Shown here: one piece after another, positions 14,730 through 27,966 of the stretch | Layout: the number at the start of each line of letters is the position of its first letter | Position numbering within the stretch: the stretch's first letter is position 1 | Translations under genes and position numbers: made by a program | Notes under the pieces: generated by a model | Told to the model about the DNA's origin: nothing | What the model saw: only the letters and a program-made list of their open reading frames with translations | Databases searched by the model: none | NCBI GenBank assembly: GCA_023105745.1 | Contig: JALGQZ010000008.1 | Span: 26,177,866 to 26,241,865 of the forward strand | Reading direction: 5' to 3' | From: Austropuccinia psidii | Lineage: Eukaryota; Basidiomycota; Pucciniomycetes; Pucciniales; Sphaerophragmiaceae | Length of the DNA: 64,000 nt

Positions 14730-15600
14730 GGTCTAAACTTGTTCATGGTGTATACAAGATTGGTGCAGAACATACAAAAAGAAATCTACCTCAGAAAAAA
14801 GGCTTCAACATGCTACTGGAGCAAATATAACTGAAGATGATGAAAAAAATACGCATCAAAAGAATTCATAAATATTTGGAAAGAATTTCTCCTTTATATC
14901 CTGAAACGGATGGCTTTTTGGCAACAAGCCAAATATAAATTTTATCTCAACTTTGTACGGAAAGGAAAATGATTCTATTTCAAATAATGAGTATAGAATA
15001 GACACTGAAATGGAGGTGAGTGAAATTATCTCGCTTTATTTTTTGGATGGTGATTATGATTAATTCGCTCCAACTCATTTTAGCTTTCAGTTGTACTAGA
15101 AATTACTCAAGATTCTCATAAAGCGATTCAGTAATCGGAATAATATTCAAATATGGCTCACCAATTCGAGAGTTTGGTTTTCTATTATCACCACAGTTAG
15201 TAATCAGTATCTAATAGATCTAGAAGGTTTCTATAGGAAAATAAAACTTATATCGACCCAATTGAAAATAATAAAAGGCTGGACAGTTTGAATCTAAATA
15301 ACCAAAGCGGAGTAAGGAAGAAAATGAATTAATTTTCACCCTTATAAAAACATCTATTGAGATTTTGTGGAAATATTTAATATTCTTTAATCATTACTTT
15401 AATAAAGATATCATTTTTGATGTTATTGACTCATAGAATTCTGAAAACAGACACTAAGAATGTGATAAGAGAAAATGGAATTAGGAAAAATTAGCCAGCG
15501 TCAGGAAAATGAAGAAAAAACATTTTTAAAAGGAATGGAAATTTCATTTGAATGGGAGAAAAAAGCTGAAAGTCATCTTCTTAGGAGAATAAAATAAATA
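14730..15600 (+). pseudogene. Myb/SANT-like DNA-binding protein relic 1
   Basis: The plus strand shows a pattern I associate with Myb/SANT-like DNA-binding proteins that are numerous in rust fungi. An ATGANITEDDEK stretch lies at about 14811-14850. It is followed after about 25 codons by FGNKPNIN at 14913-14940 and an acidic Ser/Asn region. Near 15470-15600 a charged, coiled-coil-like stretch (ISRQENEE..F..GMEISFEWEKK type) could be the C-terminus. At least two stops interrupt the first block, and the region between the blocks is degraded. A second relic with the same signature follows 1.5 kb downstream. Such proteins can accompany PIF/Harbinger transposases, and one of those lies 7 kb away, but a direct link is inference. 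The family call is moderate. Confidence 0.4.
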
Positions 15601-16289
15601 ATAAAAGGGCTTTTGAGAAGAAGAAACAAAAAATACATATTAAATTCAAAGTGAAGCAAAGGAAGGTGAACCTAACAGTTTTAAAATTGATTTTTTATAT
15701 CAAAACTCATGAACTTAAGAAAATTCTTCCTTTTATTGATAATTAATCATATTGAAGCTTTCATAAATGAACATTTCATATCCATCAAATATCACATAAA
15801 AACTGTGGGTATTTGAAGCAAAGTCAACGTTGAGAAAACCAGATTTTCCAATTCAAAATGACACTTCTCTTCAGCTGAGATACCCTTCAATTCACTTTGG
15901 TTTTAGTTTTGGAAAGAGTTTTTGATTTCAACTGTCAAACCTCTTTCATTTTTTCATTTTCAATCCCCAGGTTTCAAAAAAATTCATTAATTATTTTAAA
16001 TTTCCCAGAATCATCCACTTTGAAATTGTGTGAAATCATACTAGTAATTAATATTATTTAATTTTTTTTCTTGAATTGATCTTCATCCACTTGGAAATCA
16101 TATTGGTACCACCCAAATTGTTGTTTATTTAATTTCGCTCTTCAGAGGTTTATTTAGAAATTGCTCCAGTCAAATATGAAAAAGTTAATCAATCTCACAA
16201 ATATACCTTATTGCTATCACATTCTTCAGGAAATCTTACTCAGGAAAATGACCCATGAATAATTAATTTTTTAAAGAAAAAATTACCTT
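15601..16289. other. AT-rich spacer
   Basis: No gene or structured repeat seen between the two Myb/SANT-like relics. Confidence 0.5.
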
Positions 16290-16720
16290 ATTATTCTTGT
16301 TTCAGTACAAGTGGTCCCCCTTCATCTGGAAGGCCAACTTCAAGTAAACATAATAAGCTTCAACCAATGACTATTGGGGTAAATAAGAAGTCCCAGAGAT
16401 TCTTGAATCTTATAAAATAAAGTATGCAATATCAATTAAGGAAATATCAGAGTAAATTTTGTTTGGACAAATGATTTGAGAAGGCTACTGGATTAGGTGT
16501 AACCAAAGATGATGAAACAAAGGGTACCAAGAAAATGGCTGACAAGCTAAAAATCCTCTTTAATTTCTATTATTAAATTGATTATTTATTTGTTCAAAAC
16601 CCTACTATAAACCCAATTTTTATTTTTTTATGTTCAGAAGGAGGATTTGGTTTCAAATAATGGGGAGAGAATTGATTCAAACCTAGGATTAAGTGTTTTT
16701 TGTTTTTAGATAGTATTACC
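16290..16720 (+). pseudogene. Myb/SANT-like DNA-binding protein relic 2
   Basis: Second copy of the same signature on the plus strand. ATGLGVTKDDETKG lies at about 16482-16523 and runs into KKMADKLK. After a decayed stretch come NPTINP (near 16597) and SEGGFGF (near 16637). A Ser/Pro-rich leader (STSGPPSSGRPTSS) precedes it at about 16305-16346. Several stops break the frame. The signature resembles relic 1 (ATGANITEDDEK, NKPNIN) but is clearly diverged from it, so the two are separate insertions or old duplicates rather than a recent tandem copy. Confidence 0.4.
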
Positions 16721-17324
16721 ATTTTTAATGTGGAATTCTACAATTCAGCCATTGAAGGAATTGATCACATCTCACATCATGAGATTCAGGGACTAGGGGA
16801 GAAACAAGTAAGTTTCATATGTTATTTAACTAAGTGCTATTCAGTTTTTAATGGGTTTAAGAGCCATTTACAGTTACAAAAGTCATATATTGATCCAGTT
16901 TAGAATCATCAAATGCTAGTAAATTTCAACCTGAATTATTTTTGTGGGAAAGGGAAGAATTTTTTCAGGTTTTACACCATATCACATTAATTTACTCAAA
17001 ATGCAAGGAAATAGTGAGTCATTATTATTACTTATAACTGTTGAGTTCTTTTTTAATTTTGATAGGAGGATAAACTAATCAGAATTGACAGTGAGGTTGG
17101 AATAAGGAGAAATTGAATGACTCAAAACTGGCTCAATTCAAAGAAAGTCTTCATAAATACTATAAGTAAATTTTTAATATAAGCATAAGAATAATTTTGA
17201 GGAGAAAAAGATCCAATGTCAAATAGAACTTGAGGAGAACAAAATTCAGCTCCAATTTGATTTCGAATAAGAAACATAAGCTGTATTTCAAAATTTCAGA
17301 AATTTGATCTTCCAGGACTCTCTT
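16721..17324. other. spacer before solo LTR
   Basis: No supported gene. A 67-codon open stretch at 16700-16903 has no recognisable features and may be the decayed tail of the upstream relic. Confidence 0.4.
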
Positions 17325-18684
17325 TGTCATCCTATGACTAAAACCTAGAGCAAAAGCATGACAGCCAGAGTACCATAAGCCAATGGTAAAGTAAGATATC
17401 ACCAAAAGAGCTCAAAAGGTATCAAAATAAAGAGGAAAGTCACTCTTTTCCAAATATAAAGCTCCCATAATCACCAGAAAAATAATAACAAATTCATTCA
17501 GGCTTAAATAAATTTCTGATAATAAACCTTAATTTTCACCACTCATATAAAATCCAGAGAAAAATGCTGAACCCAATCAAATGTGTGTTCAAATTGAAGC
17601 TCTCAGTCAGGGATATCCAATTTTACTAGCCAAGCTGAGCTAGAATCAAAACTAAAGAAGTCATGGCCAAAATAAAGCCAAATAAGGGTAAATAAAATAT
17701 TCACCTCTAAGATAACTTCTACAGCTTTAGTGTGAGATACTTAAAATGGGGTCATTTCAGAAAGAGTAAAATAAGGGCTATCTGATGGTGCCATCAGTTT
17801 CCCCATAAGCAATCTAGAATATAATTTATTGAGCAAAGAAGTTCCATACAGGATTTGAGAGAAATCCATATCTGAATAATGGAAATTAAAAATCGTATAG
17901 CTTTACCATATTTGATTTTATCCATATCAAATTAAGAACCATTGTGTAGAACCCATCCAGTACTCCACAGTGAACTAACTTTGAGCTAAATATCTTGAAA
18001 AATGACAAAGTTATGGCAGTTTTAAGATTGAAATCCCACATCTGGGAAAATACACCTTTACTGTGGTATGCTTTCCCATATCCTTAAATATGAGGTGTCA
18101 ATTCTATGAAGGAGATTCTCTATAATTAAATACCTCATATTTTTGTAAATATGGTGTCCCCATACAGGCTCTTTGCATCATTATATGCATAATACATTTT
18201 AGAAGAGGGCTGTGTGGTCCCCAGATGTGGTTTCAAAACCACATCTGAGCCCAAGACAGGCTATAAAGTCTTGGTAAGAACCACAACCCAGTCCTTGAAA
18301 GTGGAAATTATTCACTCTTCCTACATGAACAGGTCTAGAGGACCTTTTCACATATTTTAAGGATAAAAAGGGACCTTTCTCTTCCCAGAAGAGAAGTACA
18401 CACCCTGCTCTCACCTTGCTATGTAGTAAAATAGTCAAAAAAGCTATAATCTTTGAAGATAATCATGTTATACTCTAAATCTTAGTATTTTATTTCTTAT
18501 TATAGTTAATGAGCTGATAAACAGTGCATTTTGGGATTTCAGAAGTGTCCACCACCACTATTTTCCATAATAAAGCGCTTCTTACTACAATTAAAACTAT
18601 TCCTTATTATAAATTACTGTGTCAAAGTCATAGTTGAAGCTTTAAATACTCTTATTACTACTTTATAATAGACTCAGCCTGACA
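17325..18684 (+). repeat. solo LTR, element 1 family
   Basis: A 1360-bp solo LTR related to the LTRs of element 1, in the opposite orientation to them. It begins TGTCATCCTATGACT and ends GCCTGACA. CTCTT at 17320-17324 and CTTTT at 18685-18689 look like a target duplication with one change. The family palindrome CAGATGTGG...CCACATCTG is intact at 18222-18247. A TATA-like GGATAAAAAGGG lies near 18360. No internal element sequence flanks it. Confidence 0.8.
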
Positions 18685-20007
18685 CTTTTGGTAGTAAAGA
18701 GAATTTATTCTTTTATTGAAAAGAAAAATATTTGATGTTTAATATAACTGCATCATTGGATAGATGATGGCTTTTTTGCAATTCACAATGATTTCTTCCA
18801 ATTATCGACTTGAAAAGCAATTTTTTTCGGAGAGAGTTTATTAAGGAGATATTCAAATCCTACATTTGAGTTGTCAAAACTATGGGTTTTTAGAATTTGG
18901 AATGGTTCAGTCAAACTTTATCAATTGAATTCCCAAAACGAGCTTTTCCTTACAAGCCTTTAATTTGGAATGAAAATATTCCAATTTAATTTTGTTTAAT
19001 TTTGTTTGAATAAATATTAATTTTGATCAAAAATGCCATCTCTTTTTTAATAAAATATTTAAACTTCACTAATAATCCTTTTTTTACCTTCTCAAACTGA
19101 ATTTTTTCAAAAAGAAATATTCTTCAATTAAAGCTGGTGCAAAGTTTCAAACTCAAATTTTATAAAAAATAATTTTCAAAAACACAGATTCAGTAAAATA
19201 AGTTACATTTCAGCTCAATTGTATTATATTTGATACCTCTACCAAATATGCCCATTTTCTTTAGCAAAGTATTTTTTATTCTCCTGGAATTTCTCATTAG
19301 AAAACTGATTGTTTCTTTCTTTGAAAAATTTATCTTTAGGCCCCTGAATTCATTTTATTCATTTTTTGGGTGAACTAATTATTTTTGGATCTCATAGTAG
19401 GTTTTTTAAGCCTTCAATAATTTAATAATCTTCATTCAAGAAAAATAATCATCATGAAAACAAACACCTGCAATCACCATCATCACCATCATCAATCATA
19501 CTACCAAACTCTTCTCACCCTACCCTTAATCCCTTTTCACATATTCCCAACTACCTCCAGAAGAGTCCTAAATTCATTTAGAAGAGATTGGGGACCTTTT
19601 GTTTTCAATAAACAAAAAATTTATTTGGAGCCTTTTTCAAATAATTCTTATAAAAAATATTTATAAAAATTTTAATATTTTTGTTTCAAAAAATACATTA
19701 ATTAGGTTTTTAGCTTTTATTTATTATCTATATTATATATTTTCATCATCGTCAAATCATTTCCATCATTGAAACAAAAAGGATACTCATAATTTTTTGA
19801 GTATTTATTTTTTGAAACACATATTTTTCAATTTATTGACTTTTGAATCTTATTTCAAAAATGATAAATGATAAATATTAAAAATCTTAAGAATACTTGA
19901 ATTTACTTGACTCCTTATTATTTCTTTTTTATTTACGTGATTGATGCTGATGATATATATTTAAGTCACCAATTATGATTTATTTAGTTTTTATTATAAT
20001 TGAAAAA

Positions 20008-20045
20008 ATTGATGATGATTTAGATGAAATTATATCATCATCAAT
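20008..20045. repeat. perfect 12-bp inverted repeat (hairpin)
   Basis: ATTGATGATGAT at 20008-20019 and ATCATCATCAAT at 20034-20045 are exact reverse complements with a 14-base loop. It sits in a GAT/ATC-rich neighbourhood, so it may be a by-product of the triplet repeat. Confidence 0.6.
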
Positions 20046-20340
20046 TAATCTCTTTGAGCATATTTTTGAATAGTAATAAATTTCTTCATTTCTTCTTCAA
20101 ATCATCATATAAGTTATCATGATTATTCATTTTTTCATTTTTTAAATTTTTATAAACATAAAAATAAGCTAATAATCATATTTTATTTATTCCAATTCTT
20201 CTTATGAATCTAGAGGTAGTCTTTTTTGGGATTATATTGTAACAAATAATCATTTTGATTCTCTCTCTTTCTATTTTAATTCGCAAAGAAATAATCCCCA
20301 AATAAAAATACTCTTCTCATTTTATTTAATAATACTCTTA

Positions 20341-20555
20341 AGGTATCTAATGATGGAATGGTTCTTCCTAAACTAATTTTAGTCCATCATGAAATTCTCC
20401 TAAATTGTTCAATTCCATCTTCCTAAAATCCACCTTATCATAAATTGAAGCTATCTGATTATAGAATGGCTCTTCTGAAATAAATTTTAGTCTATTATCA
20501 TATTCTTCAAAGCCATAATCAACTTTATTTTAATAGAAGCCACGCACCTCAGCCA
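20341..20555. repeat. decayed ~107-bp tandem duplication
   Basis: AGGTATCTAATGATGGAATG at 20341 recurs as AGCTATCTGATTATAGAATG at 20449. The following 40 bases also align (GGTTCTTCC/GGCTCTTCT, ATTTTAGTCCATCAT/ATTTTAGTCTATTAT). Identity is roughly 75% by eye over the first 60 bases. No coding content. Confidence 0.55.
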
Positions 20556-21583
20556 CTATAAAATAAATAGATACAAGCAAAATTTCAAGAGATTCCGCAA
20601 ATATCTCTAGCAAAAATATAATAAATTCAAGAACTTTACAGTTTTTCACTAAGAAAAAATTAACATCCTCAATCATGGTTTAGGCTTCTTCCAATAAATA
20701 ATTATAATAATTCATATGTCGTAATTAATTAAACCATTTCATCCAGCTTACCAGCTATTATTTATTAATTCCATTCATTCAATCAGCCATACACAGTTCT
20801 TCTAACTCGCAATAATATCAACATTTCTCCAACAAAATCAGCCAAAAATGGACAAAAAATAAGAACAATAAAAGGCTTTTAGGAGGAATGATGAGAGGTA
20901 TTAGATTTAGAAAGGGTTCTGATAAATGAAAATGAGCTGGTGCATATGGAATGAAACAAGGAGAAACAATCAAAGAAATTGAAGAATAAAAAAATGAATG
21001 GAATCAAAGCAAAGACTTTCATAAATTAATTCAATTTGGAATTTTATGTTCATCCAAATTTTACTATGAAGAAAATCAAACACTTATGAGAGAAGTAGGC
21101 CTTCCCAGCCTTGCAAAGCTAAATTGAACAAGCCATATGAGCTTTAATCTTTTCCAATCTTATAATCGCCAAGAATGGCTTCAATAATAAGTTAAATTTA
21201 AATAAAAATGACATTTATACATGAATATATGGAATTCTCTAATTTCTCTTAAAATTACTTTCCTCAAGTCTCAACTCCATTTAAATTAAGTAGACCTGGA
21301 CCTCAGCTCCCTGCAAAGAAGCTTTAAATAGAATCTTTCAAACAACCAGGAATAATGAGGTTACTTTGGAAAAATCTAAAATAGCACATCAAACTACAAA
21401 ATCATCAATATATTACCCATTTTCAATTCTAATTTCAAATTAACAAAAAAACTTTATGTTTGTAAGTATTATTTGGATTGAAGCCCTCAAACTCTCAAAG
21501 AGAAAAGTTCTTATTAATCAAGTAGAAATGAACAATATTTCAAAAGGGCCAAAAAATAAATGAGACATTTTACCAATTTTCTT

Positions 21584-21664
21584 TACTTTTACTAAGAAAA
21601 TGATCATATTCTCCTATCTTTATCAGTGAATCAAATTTGCTTTCAATTTATCTTAGTAAAAGTA
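21584..21664. repeat. 13-bp inverted repeat
   Basis: TACTTTTACTAAG at 21584-21596 and CTTAGTAAAAGTA at 21652-21664 are exact reverse complements separated by 55 bases. It could be a foldback element remnant or chance in AT-rich DNA. Confidence 0.5.
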
Positions 21665-22489
21665 ATATTTTTAATGGAAAGAGTTAATTAAGAATAATAT
21701 TTCCCTGACGTGTATCTCAAGTTTACTTTTTAATGTTTATTGAAAATATCATTTTTCATAAATAGCTCAAAATTATTCAAGGAACTCTCTCAAAAATTAA
21801 AATATATTTTTATATTTGAAAAAAATATATTTCTCAGCCGAATTAACTCAAAAAACCCAAAGAATATATTTCTAAAATTTGATTTAATTTACTAATTGTA
21901 TCAATTTTGTTTTATGTAAATCTTATTTATAAAAAAAATAAATTTGAAAAAGAATCTCACATGGAACTAGCATTACTTATTTTTTTCTTCAATAATTCTA
22001 TTGGTAAAGAGAATGATTATTACATGATATTAACTTCACTTATATTATTTACATAGTTATATTGATCAGAAAAAATCATTCAAAGAGCAAACTCTCACAT
22101 TAAATGGAATTTGATTTTATTTGCATGAGCTACATTGATGAAAAAATTATTAAAAATTATATTGATAAATGAAAAAAATTAACTCACATTAAGAATCAGA
22201 AAAATTATTATTTATGTAAAACCCAAATAAATTTACTTTTACCCAATTTTACAAAAAAATCATAATTGTGATGCAAGGCGTTAATCAGAAATGAAGGAAA
22301 AAAGGATTGAAATTGAATCCTTTAATCTCAAAATATATTACCCAAAGATTCCTTAAGAGAAAATAGTTCAAAAAGCTTAGTATTATACCATTGTAACTCC
22401 AATTACTTTCTTTACCCTTTCCCTCATACTCAAATTTTTATCAATCTTCCAAAATAAAATAACATTTTGTAGCTATGGAGGGCCAAAAT

Positions 22490-23446
22490 CATCAAACAGA
22501 TCTTCCCATAAACCCCAATATTTAAAAACATTCTATGCAAGATTATAAATCAAAAAACCACAATCAGAACACTGCTGTGTGCCCACCTTATTCCACATTT
22601 TATTATTCATTTCTCTTAATGAAGACCATTTACCCTTCAAAGATCCAATATGATTCTCAATAAAGACTCTTTATCTTTAAATGAAGAGCCTTAAAGTACT
22701 ATTATCCTCATTGTGACCCACTTCACCTTTATATGCTAGGAATATATATCAAGAGCTTTCCTACCATGAATTGGAGCTCAAGTATTGATATTTCAAATAC
22801 GATAACTTTGAAACTTTTTCTATCTTAATATTTTGATATACATTTAAATTTTGCAATGAAACTATGATACTCAAATTTAGTTCAATTAACTGTTTTTTTA
22901 TGAAAAAAGAAGGCTAGAGCGAAATTGAGTACCCAGATTTATTTTTATATCGAATTTCTTCAAAGGCATATTATATTTAAAAAATATCTATCTCTCAAGA
23001 CTTGCCTTCTTTGAAATAAAAGATTATTTACCATTATTATCAGGATATTTAGGAAATTCAATCAAACTCCCATACATAAAGTCAATAAAACCTGGGAAAC
23101 CCGCATCTTGCATTAATCTCACAGCTTTGAGTATTTCATTAGCTGGAGGAAACTTGAGAAATATTTGTTTGAACTTCACCAAACATGAAATAATCCTAGA
23201 ATTATATAACACATTAGTTCCCTGACTAACCCCAGAAATGGATAAACATTTTCCCAATGCTTCGCTATTGCCATTAGAGCCCAATATCAAAAAATTGATT
23301 CTCAAGTAAATTAAAAGATCTTGTTGTTTATAGCTGAAAGAATTTTGAAATCTTGCATCATTCTGATTAATCTTAGCTGTTATTTGGGAAGAGACATATT
23401 TTTTCAAGCATAATTGTTTGTATTTATCTGCAGTTATGTTTATCAA
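22490..23446 (-). pseudogene. PIF/Harbinger-type DDE transposase relic
   Basis: Relic of a HARBI1-like (DDE_Tnp_4) cut-and-paste transposase. The longest open stretch, 23024-23446 (140 codons), carries the family's N-terminal layout: LGSNGN, GVSQGTNVLYNSRI (helix-turn-helix-like), FPP, and AGFPGFIDFMYGSLIEF. The last is where the family has GFPgciGFVDGT with the first catalytic Asp. Downstream on the minus strand the C-terminal block survives: AYKGEVGHN near 22735, then RVFIENHIGSLKGKW at about 22627-22671, matching the region that carries the catalytic Glu (family pattern R..IE..FG.LK.RW..L). The second Asp region is unreadable. A stop ends the open stretch and others follow. Order and spacing fit a protein of 300 or more residues. 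Terminal inverted repeats were not found. Confidence 0.65.
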
Positions 23447-25009
23447 GTCATTTTTTGTATATATTTATAGTTCAGAATTATATTTAAATAGAAAAATATA
23501 GCTTCTTTCATAAATTCAATTCAAGAAAATATTAGCTTTGATTTCATAATTGCTTTTATGCTCAAACAGGTATATAAGATATGAATGTTTTATATATTTG
23601 AGAAGATTTCCACGGGTTTTTGTTTTAGGAGCTGAGAAGGACAGTTGGAAAGACTTACAGGATTTTAAAAGTGACAAGGAATGGTAATATTTCAATAAAA
23701 GTGGTTAAATTCATTAGTGATTCTCCATGAGCAAATTAGCTACACCTGAAAGCAGGTGTTCCATTTTGAAATTATCTTTGAAGAAGACAAGAATGATCTT
23801 TTCCCCTTGCTGTTAACTATGTTGAAACTAGAATTCAGGTATTCTCAGATGTTCCAGGTTATTCTAAACCACCGGAATATTTCATAATTTCCAAGTTTTC
23901 TATTATCTCCTTTCAATTGAATAGAATACAAATAAAGGAAACCATATCTAACATCTTCAGAGCTTTAGATAAATTAAAGATTCTTCTTATTCATTTTTTA
24001 TACTTCATAAATATATCATTGACTATCAAAATTCACTACAAAAGCTTTACTGTTTCTCTAAACACTTCCTTTCATCTTTTGAAGGATACAGTATGTCAAT
24101 ATTAGTTTTAAGAATTAAGAAAACCCTTTTTTTTATTTTTCAAGAATTTATCATCGAAATATAATGAAATTACTTCCTATTTTCTCTTTTGATAATCAAT
24201 TACAAGGAAGAGCTATTGTAAATGAAAAATTGCCTCCAAGAAGTCAATTATTCTAGACTTTTTGTTTTCTATATAACCAAACATTTTTGAATTAAAAAAG
24301 ATATTCATAAACTTTCTTTGAAAAATCCTCAACAAGTAGAAATACCAAATATTTATCTCTCTTCGAATTTATTGAATTGATCTTTTTTAATTTAAGTACT
24401 CTTTGGATGTTTCTTTATTTCAAATTTTCTTTTGCCATTAATTATATTTTTTTGAATTATATAAATTAATAAGCGAAAGGATCTTTTATGAAGAAAATAA
24501 AGTTTTTGACTGATTTTGTTTTGGATTTTTATAATGCTTCATTTTTTGTATATTGAGTTATTGTTTTGAAATGATTAAATATCTCTCTTGAAGCTATTTC
24601 TTTCTGGAAGGGAATTATCAGAATCCTACAGAAAAGGACTCAATTTCAGTTATTTTGTTACAGTAATGCACATCCTTTAACTGTAAAATTTTCAACAATT
24701 GCCAACAAATTTACATTAGTAGGTCTTACAGGGATTGCTACTGTCAATTTAGTTAAAGCTCAATCAAATGAATAAAAATGAGGTAATGCAAAGTAGGAAA
24801 ATATCTCTAAAAACTCAAAAAAAATGAATTAAAGAATATCAAAATATATATATATATAAATAAGTAATGCTAATAGTAAAAATGGATAATATAAAAGGAA
24901 AAAAAGGGTATTGGTGAACCCACATAAGCATTTTGGTAAAATCACATAAGCCCTTATGTGGGTTTGCCATACATTGGTAAAGATACATAAATTACTAGCA
25001 AAAACATGT
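23447..25009. other. AT-rich spacer before element A
   Basis: No supported gene. Exact 12-bp inverted arms AACCCACATAAG (24917-24928) and CTTATGTGGGTT (24953-24964) lie 45 bases outside the left end of element A. A dinucleotide AT run lies at about 24845-24860. Confidence 0.5.
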
Positions 25010-25668
25010 TGTGGTATACCTCTACCAGTTTGAATTGATAGACAAACTAAGCAGGAATATTTTTCAATTTTACTTAGGCCCTTCCAAATATATTAGAGTT
25101 TTTTTTCCTTCAAAAAAAACTATAAGAAGAACTAAAACCATTAAAACCCAATAAATACCCTTTTTTTATGAATTGAATTAACTATTATGCTGTGAAGACA
25201 CAATGCACAACCCAGATGAAATGGACCTTCAAAAGATTGGTTAACCTAAAACAATTATTTTTTTATATAGATATTTTGATTTCTTAATTTTTTTTAATTC
25301 AATTTTCTTTCAATATTGTAGGTAATAAAAAAAACATATACTACAGCACTGAAGGTCCTAGTTACAATGAACACTCATGGAATAAAATTTAAGGGCAGAG
25401 TTGTAGCATAATAGGGGCCATAAATATTAATTTTGAGTTCATTCATATATCAAAAAGGTAGAATTGGATGTTTAGATGAAAATTAGCCTTTCTATTAATT
25501 TTGAGAAGGAGATGAATATTAAATTTAGAGGGTTAAAGCTGTGAGAATTGTTTAATTCTGGATTAAAATTAAATTTATGTGAACAGGATGGGTGTATCAG
25601 GTCCACCAATCAACCTTTGAGGCTTAGAACAGGAAGTAAATTAGGGTTAATACAAATTTCAAATGAGA

Positions 25669-27091
25669 TGTCAGCCTGTGACTCAAAACCAGAGCCCAAG
25701 CATGACAGCCAATATACCATAAATCAATGGTATAGCAAGGATACCACAAAAACATAGAGCTGAGCCAAATTGGCTCAAAAGGTCTCAAAAGAAAGGGGAA
25801 ACTCACCTCTTTCTGAAAATTTAAGTCCCATCACCATAGGACAAAGAATAACAAAGTTATTCATGCTCAAAGCTACTGCTGAGCATAAACCTTAATTTTC
25901 ACCTCTCATCTGAAATACAGAGTAAGAGGCTTAACCCCATCAAATTGGTATGCAAAATGAGTCTCTAAGCCAAGGCTATCCAATGGTACCAGCCAAACTG
26001 GGCTAGCACCAATATTACTGAAGTTATGGTCAAATTCAGACCAAATAAGGTTGAACAAAATATTCACCTCTCATCTAACTTCTACAGTTTTAGTGTGAGA
26101 TACCTAAAGTGGGGTCTTTTTGGAAAGAGCACAATCAGGGCTATCTTATGGTGTCATCCATGTCCTCATATCTCAACTAGAACAAAGGTTATGGGGCAAA
26201 CAAGCCCAATACAGCTTTTGGCCAAAACATACATATGTACAAAAAAACTTGTACATGGAATAACTTTGCCATTTTTGATGATAACCATATCAAATGAGGT
26301 ACCATTGTGTAGAACACATTCAGGGCTACACACGGAGCCAATTTTGAGGTTGATGTCTCAAAAACGGACAAAGTTATAGCTGTTTTAATGTCAAAATCCC
26401 ACAGTTTGGCCAATACAGCCTTATAGTGGGATACTATCCCATAAGTATGATTATGAGGTGTCAAACAGATGCTGAAGCTTATTTATACTTCAATACCTCA
26501 TAATTAAGTCAAATACAGAGGTCCATTCAGGTTCTGTACAGTTTCTGACGCGTCAGGAGCACCAGAATACACCTGTAAACTCCATTTATGAAAGTCTTCA
26601 CCCTGTATAGGGTAAAAATGACTACTTGTGGTTCTAAAACCACATTTCAACTCAATACTAGCCTGTATTGAGTGTATAGAGCCACAAAACAGCCCACAGT
26701 AGTGAAAATTTTCACTCTGTGGTCGTGTGCAGAGGTAAACCACCTCCCACTACCCCAGAACAAGATAAAAGGAGGCTTTGCCTCACCAGGAAGCAAATCC
26801 AGCATCCTGTTCTTGATATTATTACGTGGTATAAATTCTAAAAAAAGAGATGGTACTCTTAGAATTTAACAGGTATAACTATAAATTATAATTATTGTAG
26901 GGTTTATTATTGTAAACCAACAGATGAACACTGCACCCAGGGCTATCAACAGTACTCACCATCACTAAATTAATTTAGTATAGCCCTTTTAACCATCTAT
27001 CATCTTAATTATCATCTTTATTTTCGTGTCACACTCATAGTTATAGCTTTTATTTGTCATTGTAAAGCTATATCATACAGTCACCCTGACA
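25669..27091 (+). repeat. solo LTR (element 1 family) inside the 5' LTR of element A
   Basis: A 1423-bp solo LTR, TGTCAGCCTGTGACTC...CCCTGACA. It is flanked by TGAGA (25664-25668) and AGAGA (27092-27096). The paralogous 3' LTR of element A has the unoccupied site, with a single AGAGA at 40238-40242, which proves insertion and fixes the ends. A TATA-like GATAAAAGG lies at 26764-26772. Confidence 0.92.
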
Positions 27092-27958
27092 AGAGAGATG
27101 GGAAAATGGTGTGAAAGGTCAAGGAGAATAGGCTAGGAAGTAGCAACAATTAATTAAAATCAGAAGAGAAATATAACAGAATTTCAAAGAGGAGGCTTAC
27201 AGGTATGAACTGTAAAATTGAAGTTGAAGGAACATACTATGTCACAGTAAAATTACGGCTGGCTGTAAAGTTGAAGTAAAAAGGTCAAAATTTATAGTAG
27301 GGGTTTACAAATACCAGAATCGAATTAATTAGTAATCAAATAAATTAGTAGTACTAATCTTGGAAGAGGTTAAGGAGGGGTAGTAGACAGGGAGCAAGGA
27401 TGGAACACAGATGGAATGAGTTAAGGAAAAAAATCCATAGGCTTATTAATTAATTGAATGAATATTAGTAATCATGGGGGAAAAGGACCCTAGTATGGAA
27501 GGAGATAGAGATAAATTTGAATCCAGCGACCATATCTTTCAACTAGGAATATAATCACCGTGGAAACAAATTGACTTTACCCACAAATTCCCCACAAATT
27601 TAAAGAAAGAAGCTAAAATACAGGTCATATGATAAAAAAAATCAAGACTAAAACCATATTTTCCCCACAAAACTCAATGAAAACACATCACATGATAAAA
27701 ACTCAAATTGAGGACCAGAACGATTTAACTGGTAATATCATCACCATGGAAACAAATTAATGTTCCTACACTTTCCCCCTGAATGCCAAGAAATTAACTA
27801 AAATACAGGCCATATGATTCAGAAACCTGTATTTTCTTGCAATTCCTTGATTACCCTGGCTGTATTGTACAGCCCCACTTAAAACAAAACACAGAATGGA
27901 ACAATCTGAAAAATTCTAAGTCCGCTGTTTTTGACACTCACATGGGGGCACCAAAAAC

Positions 27959-27966
27959 TATAAATA
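27959..27966 (+). promoter_or_regulatory. TATA box of element A 5' LTR
   Basis: TATAAATA in the context CTATAAATAGAGG. The same octamer is kept at the equivalent place in the 3' LTR (41106-41113) although the LTRs have diverged by about 10%. It probably drives the genomic transcript. Confidence 0.6.

Larger units (their letters stand above)
18685..22489. other. AT-rich intergenic
   Basis: No supported gene. CAT/ATC-rich runs at about 19470-19500 would encode polyhistidine in one frame, a by-product of the triplet repeat. Separate entries cover the hairpins and a decayed tandem duplication. Confidence 0.5.

Noticed and set aside
19454..19666. Open frame starting with a polyhistidine run
   Set aside because: The His run comes from a CAT/CAC triplet repeat; the rest has no domain and the frame is short.
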